Below, in pieces: positions 18,678 to 28,739 of a DNA stretch of 64,000 nt. The position numbers and the translations under genes are program-made. Below the pieces are notes generated by a model that worked only from the letters and a program-made list of their open reading frames with translations, ran no database searches and was not told where the DNA came from. The first letter of the stretch is position 1. Every line of letters starts with the position of its first letter. The stretch comes from Mucilaginibacter boryungensis (GTDB lineage Bacteria > Bacteroidota > Bacteroidia > Sphingobacteriales > Sphingobacteriaceae), in contig NZ_JADFFM010000001.1 of the NCBI RefSeq assembly GCF_015221995.1, positions 1,178,001-1,242,000 of the forward strand, in the 5' to 3' direction.

Positions 18678-21600
18678 TTATCTTTTGACAGCCTCGGGCG
18701 CGTTTTGAAAATTATTGCGGTGCTTTTTAATAAATTCGGAAGGGTTTAGGCCAAACTGCCTGTGGAAATTCTCTCTAAAGTATTTCACATCGCCAAAACC
18801 TACTCTAAATGCGGCTTCGTTAACATTGCAGTTGGTTTCGATTAATAATTCAGCAGATTTGCGAAGCCTGACAAATCGAATAAACCCGTTGATAGATTGC
18901 CCAGTGATACTCTTGATCCGCTTGTAAAGGTTTGAATAACTCATGCCCATTTTATCTGCAATGGTGTTGACATCTAACACTGGGTCTAAAAGCGAGCTTT
19001 CGACTATCTCGATGCATTTATATAGGAATTGCTTGTTCTCCTCTGAAATATTTCGGCTATTATTTTTAAGGGTTACCTCGTTAAAAAAGTAGCGTTGCAA
19101 TTCTTTTTTACTTTTGATGATACCCTTTACGCGGGCGACCAATAGGTCCTTATCAAAAGGTTTACTCAAGAAGTCAATTGCACCTTCTTCAATTCCCTGT
19201 AACTTCATCTCGGGTGCTTGTTCGCCTGTCAGTAAGATTATTGGGATATGACTAAGCTGAGAATCTGCTTTCACAATGCGGCACAATTCTAATCCGGAAA
19301 GATTAGGCATATTTATATCGCTGATAACTACATCGGGCAGTATTTTTTGGATCAACTCTAAACCTTGCTGGCCATTTTTACCTTCGTAAATAGTGTAATC
19401 TCTTTCAAATATACTGCGAATGTACTCTCGGATATCGGCATCATCATCTATAATGACGATAGATTGAGCTGTCGAGATCATCAATTCGATATTATTCGCT
19501 ATCGGTTCCAAAACGGAAGTTTCCGTAGCCTCGGCATCAATCAATTCTTCTACATACTCGTTTTTTACAGCTGAGGCAGCAATGATTGGATAACCGGCAA
19601 GATGGTCTTTACCTTTAGGAAGACGCAATACGAAAGTTGTGCCTTCGCCTGATGTGCTTTGGAAGGTGATTGTCCCTTTATGCAGTTCAATGAAGTTTTT
19701 TACTAGGTAAAGGCCAATACCGAAACCTGTTTTTAACGAACTAGCGTCCTTGACCTGATAAAATTTGTCAAACAGCTTTTCGCCTACATCTGCCGAGATG
19801 CCAATACCCGAATCGGCTATCTCAAAATACACCGAGCTTTCATCGTGATTTACAGTAATGGCGATATTCCCATTTTCGGGGGTAAATTTGACGGCATTTG
19901 AAATCAAGTTAAACAGAGCAATCTCTATCTTCTCGCGGTCAGCAAATATTTCAATCTCAGCATTAGCGAATTCAAAAGTATAGTTTATCTGCTTTATTTT
20001 TGCCTGATGGGTAAAACAGCTGTATATCTCCCGGCAAATATCGGTGAAGTTAAGTAAGCTTACTTTTATATCTGCATTCTCACTTTCGGATTTACGAAAC
20101 ATTAACAACTGGTCAACTAATCCAAGTAATCGGCTGGCATTCCGATAAACAATATTAAGTTCGTCTCCCCACGACTTGTGTTGCTTCAGCAAGTCTTTGA
20201 TAGGATTGATAATTAATGTTAGCGGCGTACGGAACTCATGAGAAACATTGGTAAAAAACGAGAGCTTTCGTTCATTCGCTTGCTTTTCCTGTTCCATTTT
20301 TAGGTTAGTAATAGCTACCTCATACTTCAAACGCGTTTGCCTAAGCCGGTATAACCAAAATGCATAAACCAACGAACCAATCGCCGTGATATAAAACAGG
20401 TAGGCCCACCATGTGCGATACCAGGGAGGCAGTATGGTTATATGTAAAACTAAAGGGTTTTCGTTCCATATACCTTCAGTATTGGTAGCTTTTATCTTCA
20501 ATATGTAGTTGCCTTCATTTAAACGGGTATAATAGGCTGATTTTAATTTGCCTACATAATTCCAATTATGGTCCCACTTTTCTAAGTAATAAGCATATGA
20601 TATTTTCTCGGGGAAAGAGTATTCTAACGCCGTATAATTGATGGATATGGTAGCCTGATCATAAGGGATGGTAATATCTGTAACAGCATGCAGGGGTTTA
20701 TTAGCGCTATAAGTAGTGTTGCCTTCTATTGATGCGTTGTTGACCTTGAAATCGGTTAATTGTAAGCGGGAGGCATGCACATATGAACCTATACTATCAG
20801 GGTAAAACGTATTAAAACCTTTAAGCCCGCCAAACAGCATTTCGCCGGTGTTTAGTTTTACAGCGGCGTTGTAGCTAAACTGGTTACTCTGCAAACCATC
20901 CGAGCCATAATAATTAGAAAACTTATTGTCTTTTTGATTGAACTTCGTGAGCCCGTTATAAGTGCTACACCATAAGTTATCATGCCTATCCACCAAAATA
21001 TTCAGGATAGAATTGCTGGGCAGCCCGTCGGCTTCGGTATAACGTTTAAAAGTGTTATTGGCCGTATTAAATTTAATTAGTCCGCCGCCCTCGGTACCCA
21101 CCCATAAGTGGTGTTGGCTATCTTCAGTAATGGCGCGTATGGCCTGGCCTATTGTAAAAAAACGATGGCGCTGATGTACCGGGTCTATATTAATAAGGTT
21201 GCTATAATCGCCTCCCCAAAGTTTTTTATCATGGTCCTGATAAAGGGTATGGATATTTCTAAGCTTGCTATCGAAAAGGTCAAACTTGTCTGCACCAGCG
21301 TTGTATTTGTAAAGCGCACCACCCCATGTGCTTCCGGCCCAAATATTATGCTGGTCATCCTCAAAAAGCTTCCAAAAATTCCGCTCTTCCTTTCCGGTTG
21401 GTGTTTCAAAACAACTATAATGTTTGAAGCTTTTGGTCGAGTTTTCATAAGCATCTATTCCACCGCTAAAAGTCGCAACCCATATTCTATTTGTACGATC
21501 TTTAAGTATACTAACAACAAAATTGCTACTTAAATGTCCTAAGCCCGGCTGATGGATAAAACCTGTAAATTGGTGAGACTGCCTATTCCAATAACTTAAG

Positions 21601-22760
21601 CCGCCACCATCTGTACCTATCCAAACATTGTGTTTTTCGTCCTCGCAAAAAGCCTGTATAAAGTTATTGATGACGCTGTTTTTGTTAAAAACATCGTGCG
21701 TATAAACATGAAATGGAATGTTCTTGGTGTCAATAATATTAACACCACCACGCAACGTGGTGATCCATTTTCGGCCGTTGTTGTCTTCAAAACCCGCCGT
21801 AACAGCGCCACTGCGCAACGAGTGGTCATTTTCGCCCGGCAAAAGGTAGGTTAATTTGTGCAGACTACTGTTCCAGATATTAATGCCGCCACCATTTGTG
21901 AAAATCCATAACTCGTGCTGGCGAGTAACACTTAGGTTAAAAATATTGGAATTGCTTAACCTAACAGCGCTGTCGAAACGTTCTGTCTTGCTGGTTGCGA
22001 CATTGAAAGTGTATATACCGTTATCGGTGCCTAACCAAACTAAACCCCAGGGGTCAGTAGTTAAGCAATTGGCCGAAAATGTTACGTCAGCTTTCAGGGT
22101 GATCTTGCCGCCCGTTTGATATTTGCAAAGCCCGGTGCCGTTGACAAACAACCAAATTTTGTCGTCATGATCAGCTACAACGCCCTGAACGCGATAGTTA
22201 TATCGACGGTTTAATGCAAGCTGGGTTGCAACAGTATCGGCCCCCTTGAAAAGTAACAACCCGACATTATCGGTGGCAACGTAAGTATTGCCTAATTTGT
22301 CACTCGTTATTTGATCAATGCCCGAACTTATTTTGATCAATTGTCCGGTGCCTTGTTTCTTATAATACAGGTTATGAAACTGTGCATCATTATAACTGAA
22401 ATACATTAGGCCTTTTTGAGTACCTACAAATATGTTGTTTCCATTAGCAAGGATACTTTTAACATGATTGTCAACCAACGAGTTTTTTACACCCCATAAA
22501 TTCCGGAAGATTTTAAATTGGTAACCATCATACCTGTTAAGTCCGTCATACGTACCCATCCACATGAACCCGTATTGGTCCTGAGTGATACAAGTAACCG
22601 CATTATTTGAAAGGCCTTGTTCGATACCAAGATATTTGATTTGTTGAAAAGAAAACGCGCCAGGTATGAAACCCAAAAAGGCAGTCAATAAGAAAAAAAT
22701 GATTTTTGGCAGAAAATAGACTTTCCTCAAAATAGCTTGTTTATTTGGAATGATTGGCAC
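18678..22760 (-). CDS. Hybrid two-component system regulator (HTCS) of locus 1
   Basis: This protein of up to 1360 residues combines sensor kinase and response regulator. In order it has an N-terminal membrane or signal segment (about 17-38), periplasmic propeller repeats of the Reg_prop type (about 45-660, repeats like VWIGTDGGGL), a Y_Y_Y domain (about 700-775), a membrane helix (785-806), a HisKA domain with FFTNVSHEFRTPL (His841), an ATPase domain, a receiver with phosphoacceptor Asp1148 and Lys1200, and an AraC-type DNA-binding domain (about 1255-1345). All key residues are present. The longest frame begins with GTG at 22760, but a -7 box ends only two bases upstream, so TTG at 22730 is more likely. 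It probably senses the locus 1 oligosaccharide and activates the promoters near 8300-8660. Confidence 0.95.
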   Translation of the reverse strand: MPIIPNKQAILRKVYFLPKIIFFLLTAFLGFIPGAFSFQQIKYLGIEQGLSNNAVTCITQDQYGFMWMGTYDGLNRYDGYQFKIFRNLWGVKNSLVDNHVKSILANGNNIFVGTQKGLMYFSYNDAQFHNLYYKKQGTGQLIKISSGIDQITSDKLGNTYVATDNVGLLLFKGADTVATQLALNRRYNYRVQGVVADHDDKIWLFVNGTGLCKYQTGGKITLKADVTFSANCLTTDPWGLVWLGTDNGIYTFNVATSKTERFDSAVRLSNSNIFNLSVTRQHELWIFTNGGGINIWNSSLHKLTYLLPGENDHSLRSGAVTAGFEDNNGRKWITTLRGGVNIIDTKNIPFHVYTHDVFNKNSVINNFIQAFCEDEKHNVWIGTDGGGLSYWNRQSHQFTGFIHQPGLGHLSSNFVVSILKDRTNRIWVATFSGGIDAYENSTKSFKHYSCFETPTGKEERNFWKLFEDDQHNIWAGSTWGGALYKYNAGADKFDLFDSKLRNIHTLYQDHDKKLWGGDYSNLINIDPVHQRHRFFTIGQAIRAITEDSQHHLWVGTEGGGLIKFNTANNTFKRYTEADGLPSNSILNILVDRHDNLWCSTYNGLTKFNQKDNKFSNYYGSDGLQSNQFSYNAAVKLNTGEMLFGGLKGFNTFYPDSIGSYVHASRLQLTDFKVNNASIEGNTTYSANKPLHAVTDITIPYDQATISINYTALEYSFPEKISYAYYLEKWDHNWNYVGKLKSAYYTRLNEGNYILKIKATNTEGIWNENPLVLHITILPPWYRTWWAYLFYITAIGSLVYAFWLYRLRQTRLKYEVAITNLKMEQEKQANERKLSFFTNVSHEFRTPLTLIINPIKDLLKQHKSWGDELNIVYRNASRLLGLVDQLLMFRKSESENADIKVSLLNFTDICREIYSCFTHQAKIKQINYTFEFANAEIEIFADREKIEIALFNLISNAVKFTPENGNIAITVNHDESSVYFEIADSGIGISADVGEKLFDKFYQVKDASSLKTGFGIGLYLVKNFIELHKGTITFQSTSGEGTTFVLRLPKGKDHLAGYPIIAASAVKNEYVEELIDAEATETSVLEPIANNIELMISTAQSIVIIDDDADIREYIRSIFERDYTIYEGKNGQQGLELIQKILPDVVISDINMPNLSGLELCRIVKADSQLSHIPIILLTGEQAPEMKLQGIEEGAIDFLSKPFDKDLLVARVKGIIKSKKELQRYFFNEVTLKNNSRNISEENKQFLYKCIEIVESSLLDPVLDVNTIADKMGMSYSNLYKRIKSITGQSINGFIRFVRLRKSAELLIETNCNVNEAAFRVGFGDVKYFRENFHRQFGLNPSEFIKKHRNNFQNAPEAVKR

Positions 22761-22761
22761 A

Positions 22762-22769
22762 CAAATTTA
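22762..22769 (-). promoter_or_regulatory. -7 promoter box of the HTCS gene
   Basis: The minus strand reads TAAATTTG, an exact TAnnTTTG Bacteroidota -7 box. It lies two bases before the GTG at 22760 and about 30 before the TTG at 22730, which argues for the later start. Confidence 0.4.
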
Positions 22770-22846
22770 GCTGAATTTTAGATGATAATCAATGTTTGCT
22801 CACTCTTAATCACCGCAATAGCCGACGGTTTTTTTGAGGTTTATCA

Positions 22847-23106
22847 TTAATAATTGAAGGCTATTTCTTCACTTGTTGCAGACGAGGCCCTGATAAATAA
22901 TTCTTTTGGTAGTATTTTGGTTTCGAACTCAGTAATGGGGTGTTTATCTATGAGATTAGAAAAGCAAATGGCCTATTACTAATCACTACCGAATGAGGTA
23001 AGATAGGTGCCTCGTTTAATTTTAGCATCTCGTATGGTATTAACCAAATTATCCATGTGCCTAAATTTCTTAGCTCGTAGATGTGGCCGTATCCGAAAAA
23101 CTTCAT
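22847..23106 (-). pseudogene. Degenerate ORF remnant with a LacI/GalR-like C-terminus
   Basis: On the minus strand a 52-codon frame starts at 23106 (MKFFGYGHIYELRNLG...) and stops at 22948. In an overlapping frame, a further stretch to a stop at 22847 reads LIDKHPITEFETKILPKEL and then FIRASS. That ending resembles the last strand of LacI-family effector-binding domains. Two frames are needed to read it, so it looks like a decayed gene end rather than an active gene. Family assignment is tentative. Between 23107 and 23309 I see only non-coding sequence. Confidence 0.35.
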
Positions 23107-23309
23107 GGATTTTGTTTTTGTGGTAAAATCGCAAAACCAAATAGAAACATATAGAACGGAGCTATGAAATTATGAGCGTCCATAATAATCACAATTGCCT
23201 CGGCAAACTTTGCCAAACGCCTATGCGATAGTTTACTCTCTATTTTAATAGTTATAATCTGAACCGTCCAATCTCCCCACAATAAATAATTCCAATGTTG
23301 TTCTCCCCT

Positions 23310-23375
23310 TTAGGATTTTACCCCTAATTACTTAGGATTTTACCCCTCGTTTATAAGGCTTTAACTCCAGTTTTG
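23310..23375 (+). promoter_or_regulatory. HTCS operator (two 16-bp repeats) and promoter of the locus 2 susCD operon
   Basis: Two perfect copies of TTAGGATTTTACCCCT lie at 23310-23325 and 23332-23347, a period of 22 bases or about two helical turns. CAGTTTTG at 23368-23375 is a one-mismatch -7 box exactly 36 bases from the start of copy two. The same repeat, period and distance recur at 38158-38223. I infer the binding site of the HTCS encoded at 33955. Confidence 0.7.
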
Positions 23376-23396
23376 TTTAAACCAAATAAATCAACT

Positions 23397-23539
23397 ATGA
23401 AAACAATTATTTTTTGAGCATTCCCAACAATAAATCCAGCGCCTGCCCCGGTATACTGATCGCTTATCGTTTTGATAAGGCTACAGAAATGGGGCCAATA
23501 CAGATGGTACCCGGTTATGCTAACATGCACACTTACTAA
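23397..23539 (+). other. Untranslated leader with a broken small frame
   Basis: Between the promoter and the SusC start lies a leader of about 190 bases. An ATG at 23397 gives only MKTIIF before a stop. In another frame an open stretch reads CPGILIAYRFDKATEMGP and then runs to a stop at 23537. It has protein-like composition, but I do not recognise it. It may be a gene remnant or chance. Confidence 0.25.
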
Positions 23540-23569
23540 TTAAAAAATTAAAAATTAAGATGAATTAAA

Positions 23570-26500
23570 ATGGAGAAAATTTACTTATGCAAACACTTGA
23601 GTCTAAGCGTAAAAAGAATTATTATTAAAAGCCTGGCAATCATATCGATGTTGGTTTTAATCGTATCTGGCGCTTATGCCCAGTCGAGGAAAGTTTCCGG
23701 TACCGTAAAAGATGATAAAGGAGAATTATTGCCGGGCGTCACAGTTAAAGTCAAAAGTGGTGGTTCAATTACTACCACAAACACTACAGGCACATATACA
23801 ATTACTGTTCCTGATAATAATGCCACACTGGTATTTTCTTATGTGGGTTATGTATCTCAGGAAAAAGCAGTAGGCTCTGCCAATACGCTTGATATCGTGC
23901 TGGCAGATCAAAACACCAATTTAACGGATGTAGTAGTAGTGGGCTACGGTGTACAAAAAAAGGTAAACGTAATAGGTTCGGTAGCAACAATCAGCTCGAA
24001 GGATTTGGAGAACCGTCCTGTGGCTAATGTTTCATCAGCCTTAACCGGGTTAAGCGCGGGCGTAGCGGTAAGGCAAACCTCGGGCATGCCCGGCAGCGAC
24101 GGGGCTACCATCCGTATCAGGGGCACGGGTACCTTGAATAGCAATACCGCACTTGTTATTGTTGACGGAATACAAGGTGTATTGGATGCCATAAACCCCG
24201 ATGATATAGAAAGCATTTCGATATTAAAGGATGCGGCCGCAGCCTCTATTTATGGCTCATTAGCCGCCAACGGTGTAATTCTGGTTACCACCAAAAAAGG
24301 AGCCAAGAATAAAACTACTATTACCTACAACGGTATTGCTTCTAAAACAGATCCCAGCAACCTGCCATCATTTGTTTCAGATTATGTGCGGCATATGCAA
24401 CTGGTAAATGAAGGCTATGCTAACCTGGGGCAAACCCCTGTATATACAGCTACAACTATTGCTACCTGGCAAAAAGCCAACGCCGACCCTAATGGTTTAA
24501 ACAGCATTGGTGTGCCTAATTATATTGCATATCCTAATACCAACTGGGCAAAAGCCATTTTTGAGAAAAATATATTACAGGATCATAACTTATCTGTAAA
24601 CGGTGGAAATGAAACTACACAGTATTTATTATCGGCGGCTTATTTGCATAACCCCGGTACGATGGAAAACACCGGCTCAGACAGGTATAATTTTAGAGTG
24701 AACCTGCAAACAAAAGCAACTAAATTTTTAACGTTGGGCACCCAAACATATGCTTCTGTGCAAACCTATGGACTGGCCAGTACGGGTAACGCATTTAATT
24801 TTTTAAGGCAAACCACACCAGGTGTTTATCCCATCTATAACGGCAAATATGGTTTCCCATCAGCGCCTGAAGAATCATCAACGGCAAATAATATTCTCAG
24901 CTATTTAAACACTACGGGCGGCAGCGATCAGGAATCGCGCATTAATACCACGCTTTTTGCCAATGTAAATTTGTACAAAGGTTTAGTTTTGGAAACCAAG
25001 TTCAATTACCAAACCCGCTTTGAAGAGAACAATTCACATGCCATCCCTTTCGAAAAATGGGATTTCTCAACCAATACATTAAAACAAGGACAAGCGGCAG
25101 CAAGTCAGTTAACCACTTACTATGATTTTAATAAGAATGCCCAGTATACGTTTGATGCGGTGTTGAGATACAATACTACTATAGCCAAAAATCATGATAT
25201 TGGCGCGTTGGTAGGGTTTAATCAATACTATTATAACTATTATTACTTTGACGCCACCAAACTGGGGCTGATAGACCCAACCATTACCACACTTAGCTCG
25301 GCCACTACGCCTACGGCCAGCACTGGCGATAAATACGATTATTCTTTACGGTCTATATTCGGCCGTTTGAATTATGCTTTTAAACAACGCTACTTGGTCG
25401 AAGCGGTATTCAGGTACGATGGCTCCTCAAAGTTTGCAGCGAATAACCGATGGGGCTTTTTCCCGGCCTTTTCAGCTGGTTGGCGCCTTTCAGAAGAGCC
25501 ATTTATGAAAGACGTTAACAATTACGTTAGTAATTTAAAATTACGTGCATCGTGGGGGCAAACAGGTAATAACGGGTCGGTTGGTAATTATGACTATCAG
25601 GCAAATTACAATACAAATGCCTATTCCTTTAATGGTACTGCGGTAACAGGTTTGGCTTCAGGCAAATTTCCTAACCCTAACTTGAAATGGGAAACCACAA
25701 CAACCTCTAATATAGGTTTGGACGGTTCTCTGTTTAACGGTAAACTGGATTTCGAATTAGACGTATACCGTAAATACACCAGTGGGATATTATTTACGCC
25801 AACTATACCGCTTACAGTAGGTACCGCCTCGGCTGCAACACAAAACATTGCTGAAGTATCTAACAAAGGGGTCGAACTAACGCTTGGATACAAAGGCAGG
25901 ACCGGAAAAATAAGCTATAATGTTTCAGGTAACTTTGCCTACAACTTTAACAGGGTTGAAAATTATAAGGGTGTGCTGCAGGAAGGCTATACAACCGATG
26001 CTACCACCGGTGCAAGTGTCTATTCATCTAATTTAGGCCAGGTTTCAAGCGGGGGCACCTCACGCATTATACAAGGTCATGGTATCAATGAATATTATTT
26101 GTACCAGGTTTATAAGGGTGACGGAAATTATTATAATACAGACGGTTCTGTTAATGTAAGCGGCGGTCCTAAAGATGGTATGATCAGAACACCACAGGAT
26201 CTGGCATGGCTGCAAAGTATGGTTGCTGCCGGTTATAAATTTCAACCCGGCAATGCTATTGGCAAAACTAAGATATATTATGGCGATTTAATTTATGCTG
26301 ATACCAACGGTGACGGTATTTATGGCAACAGCTTTGATGCACGGCTTACTGGAAAATCATCGACCCCAAGGTACAACGCCGGCCTGCAATTCAATGTAGC
26401 CTATAAAGGCTTCGATCTGTTTACCATATGGGCGGGCAGCTTTGGTATGTATTATTATTGGAATGATATAGGCTATAACAATTCCATCGTCTCTTTGGGT

Positions 26501-26869
26501 AACGCGGTTAGTACATTGGTAGCTAATGATCATTATTATTATAATGATGCCAACCCGGCCGATCCGGCTAATAATATTACAGCGCATTATCCGCGTCTTA
26601 AAAATACTTCGGATGTGCAAAATGCTGCTGTGGCGAGTGATTTTTATCTGTATAATGCTTCTTATGTCAAACTTAAAAATGTGCAGTTAGGCTATACACT
26701 ACCCAAAAGTATAACTGAAAAATGGTCTATGACGAAGATCAGGATTTACTTAAGTTCAGAGAATTTGTTCACCATAACAAAATATCCGGGTTTAGATCCT
26801 GAAATAGGGCCCAGCGTAGGTTACCCAACCATGCGTCAGTTTGCTGTTGGTTTAAACGCGACATTTTAA
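23570..26869 (+). CDS. SusC-like TonB-dependent transporter of locus 2
   Basis: This 1099-residue protein has a rather long signal region (about 1-37, ending GAYAQ), a carboxypeptidase-D-regulatory-like domain (about 41-112), a TonB-box region TDVVVVGYGVQKK (119-131), a plug with IRIRGTGTLNSN and IESISILKDAAAASIYGSLAANG, and then the barrel ending in GLNATF. It starts an operon whose promoter carries the 16-bp HTCS repeats, and its SusD begins 18 bases downstream. With fucosidase, galactosidases, hexosaminidase and sulfatase nearby, a fucosylated and sulfated oligosaccharide is the likely cargo; that is inferred from context. Confidence 0.95.
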   Translation: MEKIYLCKHLSLSVKRIIIKSLAIISMLVLIVSGAYAQSRKVSGTVKDDKGELLPGVTVKVKSGGSITTTNTTGTYTITVPDNNATLVFSYVGYVSQEKAVGSANTLDIVLADQNTNLTDVVVVGYGVQKKVNVIGSVATISSKDLENRPVANVSSALTGLSAGVAVRQTSGMPGSDGATIRIRGTGTLNSNTALVIVDGIQGVLDAINPDDIESISILKDAAAASIYGSLAANGVILVTTKKGAKNKTTITYNGIASKTDPSNLPSFVSDYVRHMQLVNEGYANLGQTPVYTATTIATWQKANADPNGLNSIGVPNYIAYPNTNWAKAIFEKNILQDHNLSVNGGNETTQYLLSAAYLHNPGTMENTGSDRYNFRVNLQTKATKFLTLGTQTYASVQTYGLASTGNAFNFLRQTTPGVYPIYNGKYGFPSAPEESSTANNILSYLNTTGGSDQESRINTTLFANVNLYKGLVLETKFNYQTRFEENNSHAIPFEKWDFSTNTLKQGQAAASQLTTYYDFNKNAQYTFDAVLRYNTTIAKNHDIGALVGFNQYYYNYYYFDATKLGLIDPTITTLSSATTPTASTGDKYDYSLRSIFGRLNYAFKQRYLVEAVFRYDGSSKFAANNRWGFFPAFSAGWRLSEEPFMKDVNNYVSNLKLRASWGQTGNNGSVGNYDYQANYNTNAYSFNGTAVTGLASGKFPNPNLKWETTTTSNIGLDGSLFNGKLDFELDVYRKYTSGILFTPTIPLTVGTASAATQNIAEVSNKGVELTLGYKGRTGKISYNVSGNFAYNFNRVENYKGVLQEGYTTDATTGASVYSSNLGQVSSGGTSRIIQGHGINEYYLYQVYKGDGNYYNTDGSVNVSGGPKDGMIRTPQDLAWLQSMVAAGYKFQPGNAIGKTKIYYGDLIYADTNGDGIYGNSFDARLTGKSSTPRYNAGLQFNVAYKGFDLFTIWAGSFGMYYYWNDIGYNNSIVSLGNAVSTLVANDHYYYNDANPADPANNITAHYPRLKNTSDVQNAAVASDFYLYNASYVKLKNVQLGYTLPKSITEKWSMTKIRIYLSSENLFTITKYPGLDPEIGPSVGYPTMRQFAVGLNATF

Positions 26870-26887
26870 TCATAAAATAAAATAACG

Positions 26888-28654
26888 ATGAAAAAGATAT
26901 TGACAATAATATTAACCTTAGTGATTGTAACAGGTTGTAGAAAAAACCTGCTTGATACCTCTCCTTATTCTTCTGTAGCCAGTTCTACCATGTGGACTAC
27001 GGACAATTTAACCGACCTTGGAGTGACAGGGGTATATCAGGCATTAAGATTAGGTGAAAACTCGGGTGGCGATTCTGGATTGGAATTATATATGCTGGAC
27101 CGTTTCGGGTTTACCGGACAAACAAGAAGTCAGGAATCTATGTTATCCGGTACGATCACATCGGGCAACGGTATTTATAGCAGTACCTGGCAAAATTTAT
27201 ATGAAGGGATCCAGCGCTCAAACGATGCAATCAAAAACATCCCATTGAAATCGCCTTCCGATGCAGCTAAAAAGGCGCGTTATATAGCCGAATGTAAATT
27301 TTTAAGGGCTTATTTTTACCTGCGTCTTAATCAGCTTTGGAAAGGTGTACCTATTTACCTGGAGCCATTTACACCCGATGAGGCCACTAAGGCCCGGTCA
27401 TCAGAAACTGATGTTTGGAACCAGGTTGTGGCCGATCTTACAGCAGCTATTAATGAACCTAACCTGCCCGCTATTTATGCAGCTGGTAATGCCAATTATG
27501 GCCATGTTACCAAAGGGGCTGCTTATGCTTTGCGCGGTAAGGCTTATATGTATATGCAGAAATGGGATTTAGCCGCTGCCGATTTCGCGCTGGTTAAAGC
27601 TGCAGGCTATGCGCTTTATGGCAACTATACGGCGTTATTTAAAACTGCAAATGAACAATGCAGCGAAATGATATTTTCCATACAGAATGTAGGTGTTGCC
27701 GGTGGCGGCACACCGGGTTACGGTTCCACCACGCAATGGTTCTGCGGCACGCGGTCATCTTTCGGTTCCTGCTGGAATGATTATATGGTATCTCCAAACC
27801 TGGTCGACCTTTATCAAAATCTGGATGGTTCAACCTTTAATTGGGATAGTGTATTGCCAGGATATTCCAGCCTGACACCAGCACAAAGGGAAGTATTCTT
27901 TTTACGAAATAACCTTACCCCTGCAGAAATTGCTGCTGCAACAACCCGTGGCGCGCAAATGAGCCTTTATTTACCCACAGGGAACGAGGCCCGGATATTG
28001 CAGGCGTATGCTAACCGCGATCCGCGTTTGGCGGCCAACGTAATTACGCCGTATGCTACTTACAATGGGGTTTATAATTCGCTTAACGCTGTGCTTACCT
28101 CGCGCTGGCCGTACCGTGCCGAAGGTGCAGTAAACGGCGACTTGCGTACCGATACCCAGAGCCTTTTTTATTATCTATATAGGAAATTTGTTTATGAAGG
28201 TAATGCCGAGTTGATCAATAGATCGTACGGTCCAACCGATTTTCCTCTGATCAGGTATGCTGATGTGTTATTGATGTGGGCTGAAGCGTTGAATGAACAA
28301 GGGTTAACCTCCGAGGCGATTGCTAAAGTAAATGAGGTGAGGGCACGGGCTGGTGTAGCCTTGCTTAACTCAAACGCGGCAACAACAGTTGCTGGCCAGG
28401 CTGATTTGAGGGAACGCATCAGAAATGAGCGTCGTGTGGAATTCCCTAATGAAGGCATTAATTATTTCGATGAGTTACGCTGGAAATCGTGGAAAGATAA
28501 AGTGTTTTATACCGGCAATGGTGTAAAACAGGTTTGGGGTGCAAATGTGTATGCCTATTCTTTCCAGGGCGATTATCTCTATACCTGGCCAATACCGCTG
28601 GTAGAGATACAAAGAAACCCAAATTTGACACAGAACGCCGGCTGGATTAATTAA
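26888..28654 (+). CDS. SusD-like surface glycan-binding lipoprotein of locus 2
   Basis: This 588-residue lipoprotein has a lipobox ending at Cys17 (VIVTGCRK). SusD landmarks include AECKFLRAYFYLRLNQLWKG, KGAAYALRGKAYMYMQKWDLAA, LIRYADVLLMWAEALNEQG and NERRVEFPNEGINYFDELRW. It is the partner of the SusC that ends 18 bases upstream. A strong hairpin follows at 28666-28707 before the GH29 gene, so the pair can be made in excess over the enzymes. Confidence 0.95.
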   Translation: MKKILTIILTLVIVTGCRKNLLDTSPYSSVASSTMWTTDNLTDLGVTGVYQALRLGENSGGDSGLELYMLDRFGFTGQTRSQESMLSGTITSGNGIYSSTWQNLYEGIQRSNDAIKNIPLKSPSDAAKKARYIAECKFLRAYFYLRLNQLWKGVPIYLEPFTPDEATKARSSETDVWNQVVADLTAAINEPNLPAIYAAGNANYGHVTKGAAYALRGKAYMYMQKWDLAAADFALVKAAGYALYGNYTALFKTANEQCSEMIFSIQNVGVAGGGTPGYGSTTQWFCGTRSSFGSCWNDYMVSPNLVDLYQNLDGSTFNWDSVLPGYSSLTPAQREVFFLRNNLTPAEIAAATTRGAQMSLYLPTGNEARILQAYANRDPRLAANVITPYATYNGVYNSLNAVLTSRWPYRAEGAVNGDLRTDTQSLFYYLYRKFVYEGNAELINRSYGPTDFPLIRYADVLLMWAEALNEQGLTSEAIAKVNEVRARAGVALLNSNAATTVAGQADLRERIRNERRVEFPNEGINYFDELRWKSWKDKVFYTGNGVKQVWGANVYAYSFQGDYLYTWPIPLVEIQRNPNLTQNAGWIN

Positions 28655-28665
28655 TTAACGTTATG

Positions 28666-28707
28666 AGTAATAACCATCCTGCTTATTATAAGCAGATGGT
28701 TATTACT
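28666..28707 (+). terminator. Long hairpin behind susD, attenuator or mRNA-stabilising
   Basis: AGTAATAACCATC plus CTGCTT (28666-28684) pairs with AAGCAG plus ATGGTTATTACT (28690-28707) with a single bulged base. The 18 base pairs enclose a 5-base loop, and AT-rich sequence follows. It lies between susD and the fucosidase gene, which reads the same way. Partial termination or protection of the susCD mRNA is likely. Confidence 0.6.
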
Positions 28708-28739
28708 TATTTATTAAACTAATCTGCATTAATTTCAAT

